Counted from the stretch's first letter, positions 54,599 through 64,000 are shown. The stretch is 64,000 nt of DNA from Roseivirga sp. (GCA_021404565.1 JAAWWF010000001.1:186001-250000); one strand, 5' to 3'. Translations and numbers: made by a program. The notes: generated from the sequence alone by a model not told the origin.

Positions 54599-57001
54599 TT
54601 ATTCGTACCTCAATGCATCTATAGGGTTAGATTTGGCAGTTTTCAACGATTGCAAGCTGACCGTGATTATAGCAATGCTGAAAGTGATGATACCGGGAAT
54701 GACAAAAAGGAGTATGGAAATATCCATTTGATTGGCAAAACCTTTGAGCCATTCCTGCAGACCGAACCAGGCTACTGGGGCAGCCACAAGAATGGATACC
54801 AAAACCAGTTTGGCAAAATTGGAGTTGAGCAACACAACGATGCCAGAAACCCTGGCTCCCAGCACTTTGCGTATGCCTATTTCTTTGATCCTTTGCTGGG
54901 TCGTAAGGTGTGCCAGACCAAAAAGCCCCAGACAAGAGATAATAATAGCGAGCACCGAGGCTGAAGTAATGATTTTTCTCCAGCGGGCTTCCCCTTCGTA
55001 GCTGGCTGCATTCAATTCTTCAATAAAAACGAAATCAAATGGACGATCGGGCACATAGCTGCTCCAGGTATCGGCCAGCAGGGTTTTGATCTGAGGTAGG
55101 AAGGAAGGTGTGAATTTGACGTATATAGAGTTGAGGAATTGGGTTTCGCGTTCGGTGGCAGACACCCACATAACCGGATTTATTTCACTCTTTGCAGAGG
55201 CATAATTAAAATCTTTAAGCACCCCGACCACCCTGTATTGATTGTCGGAGATTTTGTTGATGGGATCTTCCCAGGTCATTCGTTTCACAAAAGCCTCGTT
55301 TACCAGAACGTTCCAAAGGGTATCTGTGCCTCCGCTTTCATTAGGCCTCAGGTACCGATCGTCTCCCTTTTTAAGTGTACGTCCCTGCAATAGTTGTGCA
55401 TCAATTAAGTCCAGGTATTGATCGTCAACCGTGCTGTAAACAGACATAAACTCAATCTCGCCACTTGCAGCTCCCGTACCACTTCCATAATCGTCTGAGC
55501 CTGCTACTCCAAGGATATTCGGATTGTCAGCCAATGCGGTTTTAAAAAGCCCTACCAGATTGGCCTGACCAGCATTTCGTGTGGAAATACGTACCAGGTT
55601 CTCATCGTCATAGCCAAGGTCCATGTTCATCATGTAATCAATCTGGCGATTCATGGCGATGGTACCGATCATCAGCACAGCCGCAATAGAAAACTGGACG
55701 ATCACCAGTACTTTAGAGACCATGCTTCTCGTATTCAGACGAATACTACCCTTCAGCGATTTGACCACATTGAACCTGGCCAATATAAAAGAGGGGTAAA
55801 AACCACTGAATACCGCTATCAGCAATACCAGCACAAAGGATGCAGCTACCAGTACGGGATCTTCTACTACCGTATGGGTAAACTTTTTCTGAGTGAGCTC
55901 TTCAAATACAGGTAACGTCAGCTCTGACAACAATAGCCCCAGCACAAAGGCAATCATACACATCACAAAGGCCTCATTTAAAAACTGAAAGGCAATTTGT
56001 TTTTTATGGGCACCCAATACCTTTCTCACGCCTATCTCACGAGCACGCGGGAAGGAGCGCGCCACGGAAAGATTGGTGAAATTGATACAAGCGACAATGA
56101 GTATTATGAGTGCAATACCTGAAAGGATGTAGGAATATTTTGATTCACTGCCTCTTACCAAACCGTCACTATTGCCCCCAACAGTGGTGTCGAGGTGCAT
56201 ATCGGTTAGTGGTTGAAGGGTATTTTCTATTTCCCTGGCAAAGCTGTCCTCCTGAGGGTTTCTTCTAAAGCGTACGTCTTTCATCTTAGCTTCAACTACC
56301 GAAACGTCAGCGCCCTCCTTTAAAAGCATCATGGAATTGATGGAGATATTAGACCAGGAGTTATACCTGCGTTCGCTAAGCTGAGTAGCGCGGAGTGTCC
56401 AGGGCAACATAATCTTAAAGCTGAAAGAAGAATTGCTGGGGTGGTCTTTGACAACTGCCTTGATAAGAAACTCTTCGAAGGAACTCTCCACATTCATGGT
56501 AAGGCTCTCTCCTACTACATCAATTTTGCCAAAGTACTTCGTGGCAATTTCTTCGGTAATCACCACTTCATTCAGGTCGGTTAGCACGCCATCGAAATTA
56601 CCTGCCAGCAGCTCAAAATCGAAGATTTCGAAAAGACTCGGATCAGTATAAACAAGATTTTGTTGCTGAATATACTCATCGCCCTGTCTTATAATTCCGG
56701 CATCATTTTCCAGGCGGACAAAAGATTCAATTTCAGGAATCTCTTCCTTATAAGCCATAGCCTCCGTGAAATTCGTAGAACCGGCCGTCATGCTACTTCC
56801 CGAAAAATCGAAGGACGAGATCAGCCTGAATATCCGGTCTTTCTTGCCATGATAACTGTCATAGGTTACTTCATCTTTGACATAGAGAAAAATAAGCAGG
56901 CAGCAGGCAATACCCACAGCCAGGCCGGAAATATTGATAAAGGAATAGCCCTTTTGCTTGAGTAGGTTTCGTAGTCCGATTTTCAAATAGTTTTTGAGCA
57001 T
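54599..57001 (-). CDS. Two-module FtsX/MacB-type ABC permease P9
   Basis: The protein has 800 residues and starts MLKNYLKIGLRNLLKQKGY, with GIACCLLIFLY in the first helix and YSYILSGIALIILIVACINF beginning the first FtsX module near residue 285. Loops are REIGVRKVLGAHKKQ and KEIGIRKVLGARVSG. The periplasmic motif is VVGVLKDFNYASA and the C-terminus NPIDALRYE. It starts 11 bp after P10 and is most similar to P8 and P10 by eye. Confidence 0.94.
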   Translation of the reverse strand: MLKNYLKIGLRNLLKQKGYSFINISGLAVGIACCLLIFLYVKDEVTYDSYHGKKDRIFRLISSFDFSGSSMTAGSTNFTEAMAYKEEIPEIESFVRLENDAGIIRQGDEYIQQQNLVYTDPSLFEIFDFELLAGNFDGVLTDLNEVVITEEIATKYFGKIDVVGESLTMNVESSFEEFLIKAVVKDHPSNSSFSFKIMLPWTLRATQLSERRYNSWSNISINSMMLLKEGADVSVVEAKMKDVRFRRNPQEDSFAREIENTLQPLTDMHLDTTVGGNSDGLVRGSESKYSYILSGIALIILIVACINFTNLSVARSFPRAREIGVRKVLGAHKKQIAFQFLNEAFVMCMIAFVLGLLLSELTLPVFEELTQKKFTHTVVEDPVLVAASFVLVLLIAVFSGFYPSFILARFNVVKSLKGSIRLNTRSMVSKVLVIVQFSIAAVLMIGTIAMNRQIDYMMNMDLGYDDENLVRISTRNAGQANLVGLFKTALADNPNILGVAGSDDYGSGTGAASGEIEFMSVYSTVDDQYLDLIDAQLLQGRTLKKGDDRYLRPNESGGTDTLWNVLVNEAFVKRMTWEDPINKISDNQYRVVGVLKDFNYASAKSEINPVMWVSATERETQFLNSIYVKFTPSFLPQIKTLLADTWSSYVPDRPFDFVFIEELNAASYEGEARWRKIITSASVLAIIISCLGLFGLAHLTTQQRIKEIGIRKVLGARVSGIVVLLNSNFAKLVLVSILVAAPVAWFGLQEWLKGFANQMDISILLFVIPGIITFSIAIITVSLQSLKTAKSNPIDALRYE

Positions 57002-57012
57002 AGCAGGTTGTT

Positions 57013-59397
57013 TTATTCGTATCTGAGTGAGTTGACAGGATTAGCATTAGCATGCTTTAGCGACTGAATGGTGACCGTCAGAAATGAGATGGCCAGGATG
57101 ATCAGACCGGGTAGCAAAAAGAGCCAGATCGAGATATTGATCTGAGCCGCAAAATTGTCCAGCCACTGGCTAATGGCAAAATAGGCCACAGGTACAGCCA
57201 GTACAATGGAAATCAAAATCAGCTTTACAAAGCTTGAATTGAGCAAAAGCAAAATCTGAGCAATACTCGCTCCCAAAACCTTGCGTACTCCTATTTCTTT
57301 GATACGTTGCTGTGTAGCCAGATGTGCCAATCCTAACAGCCCCATACAGGAAATAAGAATGGCTAAAGTAGAGGCCGCAGAGATAATTTTATTCCAGCGG
57401 ACCTCATCCCGATAAAGGTTCTGATTGGACTCTGACACTAAATCTCCATAGAATGGATAGTAGGGTACAAATTTCCTCCAGGCAGCCTCCAACGCTTGCT
57501 TGACTTCGGGCAAGTATTCTGGGTTGAATTTTACGAATATCTGAGTGGCATAAGAATTATCTGTTTTGAAATTATGAATCATGAGTGGGGTAATCCTTGA
57601 CCTGGCACTGCTGAAGTTGTAATCATCAATTACCCCTACTACCCGATACCCCTCTACACGTTGCGAAATACCATCGTCCCAACCCTGCTCTTTGAGGAAG
57701 GCCTTATTTACCAATACATTTCTAATCGTGTCGTCTCCTTCAATAGTAATATCTTTTTCACTGATCAGGAATCTGCCCTCTGCCAGTCCTATTTCCTTTA
57801 CATCGAGGTATGTCTGGTCTGCATAGGTTACGGCCGTAAAAAATTCTTCTCCATCCTCCTTGACCAGAGAACTAGCGCTACCGTAACCTGTAGAACCTGC
57901 TACCCCAATAATATTGGGATTGGCAGCCAGTTCTCCCTTGAACAGTTCAAGAATACCCTTGTCCTCTCCGAACCCGGTGACACTTACCCTATACAGGTGT
58001 TGATCATTGTAGCCCAAATCCTGATTGATCATATGGTTGATCTGTCCTCGCATGGTCAAAGCACCAATGATGAGCACCGTGGCAATCGCAAACTGGACCA
58101 CCACCAGACCCCGGGTAACATATTTTTTGCCCCTGAAAGCAGCACCGCCTTTAAGACATCGCACCACGTTGAAGCGGGAAACGATAAACGCGGGGTAAAA
58201 ACCGGAAATAAATGCGGTGAGCAACACGATGGAAAAGGCTGAAATCAAGAGAATCGGATCATCGAAAAGGCTTAGCTGAAACTGCTTTTCGGTAAGGGTA
58301 CCAAACAGCGGCATGGAAAATTCTGCAAGCATCATACCCACCACAAAAGCCATGGTACACATCAGGAAGGTCTCCATCAGAAACTGAGTTGCCAGCTGAC
58401 TTTTCACTGCTCCCACTACCTTTCGTACTCCAATCTCCCTGGCCCTTGGCAACGACTGTGCTACTGAGAGGTTGGTAAAGTTGATACAGGCGATGATAAG
58501 TATCAGAAAGGCAATTCCGGAAAGTACATAGGAGTATACCGGGTCGCTGGTGTCCGTAACACCGGGACCTGAATTGATTTCTGTATTTAAATGAACGTCA
58601 GCCAAAGGCTGCAGATCACTATGTATTCGTCTTACAAATGAGGTGGAATCAGGATGAAGAGCGAACCGTACCTTTTCCATCTTGTCTGCGACCACAGCCA
58701 CATCGGCACCTTCGCTGAGCATAACATAGGAACCAATAGACAAAGAGCCCCAACTGTTCAGACTAGCGGCCGATTGGGTAGACTCATATTTCGTCCAGGG
58801 CATGACCATCCCAAAGTTGAATGAGGAATTAGCCGGATGATTTTCAATGACCGCAGCTATCTTAAAGGATTCGAACTCAGTACTCAGCCTCATTTTCAAA
58901 AGCTCTCCTACCACATCCATTTTTCCAAAATACTTTTCGGCCAGGTTGCGAGTGAGAACGATATCATTAAGCTCCGACAGTACTCCATTCAGACTTCCCT
59001 CAATCACCTCAAAATCAAAAATCTCGAAGAGGCTTTTATCTGCATAGAGCAAACCGTTTTCATCTATATAATCATCATTATGCTGCACAATGGCAGAAGC
59101 TCCACCGACTCTTGCAAAGGATTCTATTTCAGGGATTTCATCCGCAAAGGCTTTAGGGCCAATAATAGATGTACTACTGGTGGTCATTTCAGAACCACCA
59201 AAATTAAGCTTGGAATAGACCCTGTGAATTCTGTCACCATTGCTATGATAGCGGTCATAGGTGAGCTCGTCTTTTACGTAAATAAAGATGAGCAGGCAGC
59301 AGGCGATACCAATAGCCAGACCTGACATATTGATAAATGCATAACCCTTGTGCTTTAAGATGTTTCTGAAACCGATTTTGAAATAGTTTTTGAGCAT
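57013..59397 (-). CDS. Two-module FtsX/MacB-type ABC permease P10
   Basis: The protein has 794 residues and starts MLKNYFKIGFRNILKHKGY, with GIACCLLIFIY in the first helix. Loops are REIGVRKVVGAVKSQ and KEIGVRKVLGASIAQ. The periplasmic motif is VVGVIDDYNFSSA and the C-terminus NPVNSLRYE. It begins 8 bp after P11. In the first periplasmic region it shares the short STSIIGPKAFADEIPEIESF pattern with the corresponding regions of P8 and P9, supporting common descent by duplication. Confidence 0.94.
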   Translation of the reverse strand: MLKNYFKIGFRNILKHKGYAFINMSGLAIGIACCLLIFIYVKDELTYDRYHSNGDRIHRVYSKLNFGGSEMTTSSTSIIGPKAFADEIPEIESFARVGGASAIVQHNDDYIDENGLLYADKSLFEIFDFEVIEGSLNGVLSELNDIVLTRNLAEKYFGKMDVVGELLKMRLSTEFESFKIAAVIENHPANSSFNFGMVMPWTKYESTQSAASLNSWGSLSIGSYVMLSEGADVAVVADKMEKVRFALHPDSTSFVRRIHSDLQPLADVHLNTEINSGPGVTDTSDPVYSYVLSGIAFLILIIACINFTNLSVAQSLPRAREIGVRKVVGAVKSQLATQFLMETFLMCTMAFVVGMMLAEFSMPLFGTLTEKQFQLSLFDDPILLISAFSIVLLTAFISGFYPAFIVSRFNVVRCLKGGAAFRGKKYVTRGLVVVQFAIATVLIIGALTMRGQINHMINQDLGYNDQHLYRVSVTGFGEDKGILELFKGELAANPNIIGVAGSTGYGSASSLVKEDGEEFFTAVTYADQTYLDVKEIGLAEGRFLISEKDITIEGDDTIRNVLVNKAFLKEQGWDDGISQRVEGYRVVGVIDDYNFSSARSRITPLMIHNFKTDNSYATQIFVKFNPEYLPEVKQALEAAWRKFVPYYPFYGDLVSESNQNLYRDEVRWNKIISAASTLAILISCMGLLGLAHLATQQRIKEIGVRKVLGASIAQILLLLNSSFVKLILISIVLAVPVAYFAISQWLDNFAAQINISIWLFLLPGLIILAISFLTVTIQSLKHANANPVNSLRYE

Positions 59398-59405
59398 GAG
59401 TCTTT

Positions 59406-61802
59406 TTATTCGTAGCGGATAGAGTTAACAGGATTTGTAGTGGCCGTTTTAAAAGTAAGCCAGCCGGAGACCAAAAAAGTACAACAAAGCATAATGCACA
59501 GCGGGACCGCCAGCGACAGTAGCGAAAAGTCCACCTTATACACAAAATCATTTTTCCACCAGTTAGCCGAGAGATAGGCCAAGGGAGCTGCCAAAGTAAA
59601 AGCCACCCCAATGAGCAGGATAAAGCGCTTATTCTGAATGAGTAACAGGTGTGCCAAGCCTGCTCCCAGAATTTTCCGGATCGAAATTTCCTTTCTTCGC
59701 TGGCCCGTAATGGCGAGCGTAATGCCTAAAATACCGGCTGAGGAGAGGGCGATACTGAGCAGTGTCAAAACATTGATCATGGTACCGGTTCTGAGTTCAT
59801 CAGCATAGGCCTGAGCAAGTCCCTCCCCGGAGAAAGAAAGGTCAAAAGGTACCTCCGGCATTATCTCAGCAAACTTCGACTTGATGGTCGAGAGCAATTC
59901 CTGCTTATCAGTACCTGGTAAATACCTTACGGAAAGGTGCCTCGAACCATAAGAACCGGATACTGGGATCAAAGCAAAAGGAGCTATTTCATTGTGCAGA
60001 GATGCCACATGAAAGTCGCGGATAACTCCCTGTACCACGTATTCTCCCTGGCCTACAAATAAGCCGGAAAATGTACCTCCGATAAGGCTACCCTCAAAAG
60101 CAGCGGAGGTTGCTTCATTGACGAGTACATTCTGGCTTCCCTTGCTGAAGAGGTTTCTTGTATCCGGATTGCTGTTATCGAAAATGTCAATCTGGTAAAG
60201 CTCTGTAAAGTATTCATCGATGCCCAGCAGTGCCATTTCCAGCTTCTCTCCTCCCCGGTTAAAACCTGCCTTGACCTTACTCGCCCTGAAGGTCTTCTCT
60301 CCGGGAATAAAATCAGATATTGCAGCCTGCCCTACGGAGGCCTCCAAAAGCAGTTCGTTTTGCAACAGGGTCACCTTATCAGGGCTCGTGTTGAGGTTTT
60401 TAATCACCAGCGTATTATCGGTATTGAAGCCGAGGTCTTTGGTGGTAACATAATCCAGTTGCCTGTTCATATAAAATGCTATCGAGATCAGGACCATACT
60501 GGCCACAAACTGAAAGATGATGAGCGCACTCCCCAGATTCTTCTTACTTCTGAGGCCTGTGCCTTCTTTTTTGAGATTGAGTGTATTGATCCCGGAAAGC
60601 ACCAAAGCGGGATAAGCTCCCGAAACAACACCAATTACAAGGGCCAGCAGCAAGCTGAACAGGTAAAAGTTTAATCCATACACCGGGGTTATCAATAAGT
60701 CTCTTTGTACAAAATTACCCAGGTAGGGTAATGTCAACTCTATCAACAAAAAGCCGACCACCATGGCAAAAAGGCTGGTGACCAAAGATTCAAATACCAT
60801 TTGCAGCAACACATCTGTGCGGTTAGCCCCAATGATCTTTCGCACCCCCACCTCTTTGACTCTTTTCAGTGCATTGGCTGTCAGTACATTGCCGTAGTTG
60901 ATAATGGCAAAGAGCAATACAATGCCTGCAATAATTGAAAACCAAAGCAGGAGCTGCGCATTTCCTTTGCTGGCATAAAAGGTCTCACTTGTCTGAGACT
61001 TAAAATGCAAATCAGTAATGGGCTCTATGTAAAAAGCCTGGTTCTCCCTGATTTTATAAAGGTTAGCTTCATCAAAGTGGTTTATTTTCTCTGTAGCCAC
61101 TCCTCTGTCTGTTGTCTTAATAAAGGTCTGATAGGCCCAGCTACGCTTACTGAAGTAGGTACTCTCAGCATTCGGTAATGAACGAAGCGCTTCCACTGAT
61201 GCCACCATGTGAAACCGGATGCTCGAATTAGCGGGGTAATCGGGCATAATACCCACAACCTCAAGCAATAGCTCCTGATTCTTAATCTCAAGCAGTTTAC
61301 CCAAGGGGTTTTGCTGACCGAAATACTTGAGTGCTGCAGATTCTGAAAGTACTACGGATCTGGTGTTTTCAGAGAAGCTTTGCTTGCTTCCGGCCAACAG
61401 GTCAATCTTAAAGAAGTCGAAGTAATTGCCATCGGCATATACAAGTCCAGCTTCATTAAAGTACTGGTCTGGTTGTTCCATGGAGGCTACCACGGAAGTC
61501 AGATTGCTCCCCTTGATTCGGGTGAGCCCATTTACTTCAGGTACTTTATCGCGTATTTCTGCCCCCATGTCGTAAGGCAGAGTACCCATATGAAGGGTGG
61601 GTCTGTCCTGATAGGAATGGGTTCCCACCACACGTCCAATCTCATCCTCATAGAAATCATCATAGCTATGCTCAAAGTCCAGGTAGACTATTGCCAGCAG
61701 TACCGTTGAGGTACCTATAGCAAGTCCGAATATATTGATGGCCGAAATCAACTTGTTTCGCCATATATTCCTGAGATAAGCTATGAGGTAGTTTTTGAGC
61801 AT
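59406..61802 (-). CDS. Two-module FtsX/MacB-type ABC permease P11
   Basis: The protein has 798 residues and starts MLKNYLIAYLRNIWRNKLI. Loops are KEVGVRKIIGANRTD and KEISIRKILGAGLAH, the second with Ser in place of the usual Gly. The first helix has LAIGTSTVLLAIVYL, without CCLL. The periplasmic motif is VQGVIRDFHVASL and the C-terminus NPVNSIRYE. It starts 9 bp after P12, so it is part of the same transcription unit. Confidence 0.93.
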   Translation of the reverse strand: MLKNYLIAYLRNIWRNKLISAINIFGLAIGTSTVLLAIVYLDFEHSYDDFYEDEIGRVVGTHSYQDRPTLHMGTLPYDMGAEIRDKVPEVNGLTRIKGSNLTSVVASMEQPDQYFNEAGLVYADGNYFDFFKIDLLAGSKQSFSENTRSVVLSESAALKYFGQQNPLGKLLEIKNQELLLEVVGIMPDYPANSSIRFHMVASVEALRSLPNAESTYFSKRSWAYQTFIKTTDRGVATEKINHFDEANLYKIRENQAFYIEPITDLHFKSQTSETFYASKGNAQLLLWFSIIAGIVLLFAIINYGNVLTANALKRVKEVGVRKIIGANRTDVLLQMVFESLVTSLFAMVVGFLLIELTLPYLGNFVQRDLLITPVYGLNFYLFSLLLALVIGVVSGAYPALVLSGINTLNLKKEGTGLRSKKNLGSALIIFQFVASMVLISIAFYMNRQLDYVTTKDLGFNTDNTLVIKNLNTSPDKVTLLQNELLLEASVGQAAISDFIPGEKTFRASKVKAGFNRGGEKLEMALLGIDEYFTELYQIDIFDNSNPDTRNLFSKGSQNVLVNEATSAAFEGSLIGGTFSGLFVGQGEYVVQGVIRDFHVASLHNEIAPFALIPVSGSYGSRHLSVRYLPGTDKQELLSTIKSKFAEIMPEVPFDLSFSGEGLAQAYADELRTGTMINVLTLLSIALSSAGILGITLAITGQRRKEISIRKILGAGLAHLLLIQNKRFILLIGVAFTLAAPLAYLSANWWKNDFVYKVDFSLLSLAVPLCIMLCCTFLVSGWLTFKTATTNPVNSIRYE

Positions 61803-61811
61803 GGGTCTTGC

Positions 61812-64000
61812 TTATTCGTAGCGGATTGAGTTGACAGGATTGGCTCCGGCTGTTTTGATTGAATGATAGGCCACTGAGCCAAAGGCTATGAGCAAAGCTC
61901 CTGCCCCGGTGAGCACAAACACCCAGACTGAGATGCCATTGCTATAAGCAAAGTTCTGTAGCCAACCATCCATCAGGTAATAGGCTAGCGGCCAGCCCAG
62001 AAGGTTGGCAATCAAAACGAGCTTTAGAAAGTCTTTGGAAAGCACCGCCACCAAACCGGATACCTGGGCACCCAATACCTTGCGAATGCCGATCTCCTTG
62101 GTTCTGCGCTTCATCATAAAGGCTGTAAGACCAAAAAGCCCCAGGCTACCAATGACGATTGAAAGCAATGAAAAGCTGGTAAAGAGCTTAAGAAAGCGAT
62201 CTTCAGAGGCATAATGCTCAGCAATATTCTCATCCAGGAAGCTATAATCAAAGGGCCTGTCGGGAGCAAATTCAGTCCACTTGTCTTCTAAAAAAGCAAC
62301 GGTTTGTCTCGTGTTTTCGGGAGAAATACGTACCTCCATCCAGTTCAGCCCGGTAGTGATTTCAGAGCTCAGTGAAAAGACCACTGGCCGGATTTCATTG
62401 TGCAGTGAAGCAAAGTGAAAGTCTTTCACCACCCCGATTACCTTGGCATTTTTACGGGTCCATGTGGTGAGGTCGTAAGCCATGCCCTGAATTGAAGTAC
62501 CCACCGGATCTTCCATCTGGAAGAACTTTACAGCGGCCTCATTGAGCACATAGGCCTCAGTGATATCAGTGGGGTGTTCCCGGTCGAAAGTACGCCCTGC
62601 GATCATGGTGGTACCCATGGTTTCGAAAAAATCATACGACACGACTACAGTCGGAGCATTGATACGTTCCTCAGCACCATCAGGTATATAGCCTCTCCAT
62701 CCCCCTATTCTGTTAGCGGGATGACTGCTGGTAGCAGTTACATTCACCACTCCCGGATTTCGTAAAAGCTCTTCTCTGAACACATCATATTGAGCAGCCA
62801 TCTCTCCGGTTTGAATGGGTATCAACACCACTTGCTCCTGATCAATACCCAGGTCCATGTTGCGGAGAAAATTAACCTGATTGAGGATGATAAAAGTGGA
62901 AGCAATGAGAATGGCCACGATAAAAAACTGGAAAACTACCAGTCCGTTTCTGAGATTAAAGCTACCCTTTCCTTTACTCAGTGTACTGCCTCTCAAGGCC
63001 TCAGAAGTCTGCATTTTCAGCAAGAACAAGGCAGGGAAGCTACCGGAGATCAACCCGATGACCACACCAACTCCAAAAAGTGCCGCGGCCAGGATGAGGT
63101 CCTGAAAGAGCTGAAATTCATAAGCTTTTCCTGTCAGTTGATTGAAGGAAGGCATCGCCATTTCTATCAGAATCACGGATAATACACAGGATACCAATGC
63201 CACCAAAAGTGACTCTGCCTGGAATTGTAAGACCTGGGAGCCTCTGCCAGCTCCAAAAACCTTTTTCAGCCCCACCTCTCTGCTGCGCTGAAATGAGCCT
63301 GCCATTGACAGGTTGATATAATTGATACAGGCAAGCAGTAAAATGACTAAAGCCGTAGCTGTAAAGATGGTTACAGCTGATTTGCTACCATTGGCCTGAA
63401 TCTCACCCGTCATATCAGAGTTGAGGTGAATGTCTTCCATGGCCTGCAGCGTGTAGTTATGCTCATCAAAACTATCGCTGTATTTATCATTGAGAAAGGC
63501 GTTGATCCTGCTTTGTAAGTTTTCTGTTTCAATGCCATCGGCCAGTTTGAAATAGAGATAGTGACTGGTACCATTAAAGATTCTGTACACCCAGGGACCA
63601 TACCACTCGATGCCGGTACTTAAGGGCAGAAATAACTCTGCTTCAAAATGAGTATTAGCCGGTAAATCTTTTACAATGGCTGCCACTTTGAAGTCCATAT
63701 CATTGATTCGCAACACCTCTCCAAGGCCGTTTTCTTCTCCAAAATGGCGTTTGACTGTACTTTCCGTGAGGACGATAGAATTGGGTTCCCTGATGGCAAC
63801 CGCAGGATCTCCCGCTACAGCTTCAAAGCTGAATAGATCGAAGAAGGACGAATCCGCCATTACGATGTTTTCCTGCTGAATGTGCTGCGAGCCCCGACTT
63901 ACGAGCAGTGACCAAAAATCAAATCGAGAGGCAGCTTCCATTTCAGGAAAGTTGGCTGCCAGCACAGGCATCAATGGGTAAGTGGTAATAACCGAAAGCG
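61812..64000 (-). CDS. Two-module FtsX/MacB-type ABC permease P12 (N-terminus outside window)
   Basis: The frame stays open to the right edge; a TTG at 63974 is not the true start, because family-like sequence (SVITTYPLMPVLAANFPEME) continues upstream of it. At least 729 residues are present, lacking roughly the first 65-80 including the first helix. Loops are REVGLKKVFGAGRGS, with Lys-Lys and Phe unlike its neighbours, and KEIGIRKVLGAQVSG. The periplasmic motif is VIGVVKDFHFASL and the C-terminus NPVNSIRYE. It is the most upstream gene seen of the array, so the promoter, and any ATPase or regulator at the head of the operon, would lie beyond the window. Confidence 0.92.
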   Translation of the reverse strand, partial: LSVITTYPLMPVLAANFPEMEAASRFDFWSLLVSRGSQHIQQENIVMADSSFFDLFSFEAVAGDPAVAIREPNSIVLTESTVKRHFGEENGLGEVLRINDMDFKVAAIVKDLPANTHFEAELFLPLSTGIEWYGPWVYRIFNGTSHYLYFKLADGIETENLQSRINAFLNDKYSDSFDEHNYTLQAMEDIHLNSDMTGEIQANGSKSAVTIFTATALVILLLACINYINLSMAGSFQRSREVGLKKVFGAGRGSQVLQFQAESLLVALVSCVLSVILIEMAMPSFNQLTGKAYEFQLFQDLILAAALFGVGVVIGLISGSFPALFLLKMQTSEALRGSTLSKGKGSFNLRNGLVVFQFFIVAILIASTFIILNQVNFLRNMDLGIDQEQVVLIPIQTGEMAAQYDVFREELLRNPGVVNVTATSSHPANRIGGWRGYIPDGAEERINAPTVVVSYDFFETMGTTMIAGRTFDREHPTDITEAYVLNEAAVKFFQMEDPVGTSIQGMAYDLTTWTRKNAKVIGVVKDFHFASLHNEIRPVVFSLSSEITTGLNWMEVRISPENTRQTVAFLEDKWTEFAPDRPFDYSFLDENIAEHYASEDRFLKLFTSFSLLSIVIGSLGLFGLTAFMMKRRTKEIGIRKVLGAQVSGLVAVLSKDFLKLVLIANLLGWPLAYYLMDGWLQNFAYSNGISVWVFVLTGAGALLIAFGSVAYHSIKTAGANPVNSIRYE

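Noticed and set aside
57661-58242. Plus-strand 193-residue frame inside P10
   Set aside because: Antisense shadow; no domain, no promoter, and the opposite frame is clearly coding.
58837-59325. Plus-strand 162-residue frame inside P10
   Set aside because: Antisense shadow of the N-terminal part of P10.
33498-64000. Insertion sequence or integrative element carrying the permease array
   Set aside because: No transposase, integrase, tRNA attachment site or flanking direct repeats were seen in the window.
1-64000. CRISPR array, tRNA or rRNA genes
   Set aside because: No regularly spaced repeats, cloverleaf sequences or rRNA-like stretches were noticed in the spacers examined.

Overview
The window reads as a chromosome segment from a Bacteroidota bacterium, most likely of the order Cytophagales (inferred from gene content, not from a marker gene). 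The clues are a DUF4251 protein, an ammonium transporter paired with a BBP2-type porin, a seven-helix AraC regulator, a Tat-exported GH109-like protein, a Bacteroidota-type promoter (TAnnTTTG) before hppA, weak Shine-Dalgarno use, and many ~800-residue two-module FtsX/MacB permeases. I saw no rRNA, tRNA, CRISPR array, transposase or phage gene.

Positions 1-33,400 are ordinary, mostly plus-strand metabolic and envelope genes. In order: a truncated sugar-epimerase-like gene; hppA (K+-dependent type membrane pyrophosphatase); a membrane AraC regulator and a serine hydrolase; a minus-strand pair of periplasmic adaptor and MacB-like permease with no ATPase beside it, followed by a DUF4251 gene; a 493-bp palindrome-rich spacer; amt and a porin separated by two RNA hairpins; a Uup-type ABC-F ATPase; a ferredoxin-nucleotidyl cyclase fusion; an esterase; cysE-cysM for cysteine synthesis; DUF808; a PD40 lipoprotein; a metallo-beta-lactamase-fold protein with a degraded metal site; several small unknown genes; an EthD / AraC / SRPBCC group; an alpha/beta hydrolase with Asp at the nucleophile position; a DHFR-like reductase; an RluA-type pseudouridine synthase with no ordinary start codon; an M24 peptidase; the GH109-like protein; a VOC protein; and a phosphoesterase with a Ser/Tyr/Asp-rich insert.

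Positions 33,498-64,000 are dominated by twelve minus-strand paralogous permeases of about 775-810 residues, each with two FtsX modules and two MacB-type periplasmic domains. Numbered here P1 (leftmost) to P12 (cut by the right edge), they are transcribed P12 to P1. P12 to P4 are packed with junctions between an 8-bp overlap and a 20-bp gap; P3 follows after 151 bp. P2 and P1 are separated from the rest by two plus-strand unknown genes. No transporter-type ATPase, adaptor, outer-membrane channel or regulator lies among them. This array of diverged permeases without ATPases is the most unusual thing in the window. Each protein looks like a complete pseudo-dimeric permease, so the simplest reading is many permeases sharing one or a few ATPases encoded elsewhere, perhaps just beyond the right edge. 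Their substrates are unknown.
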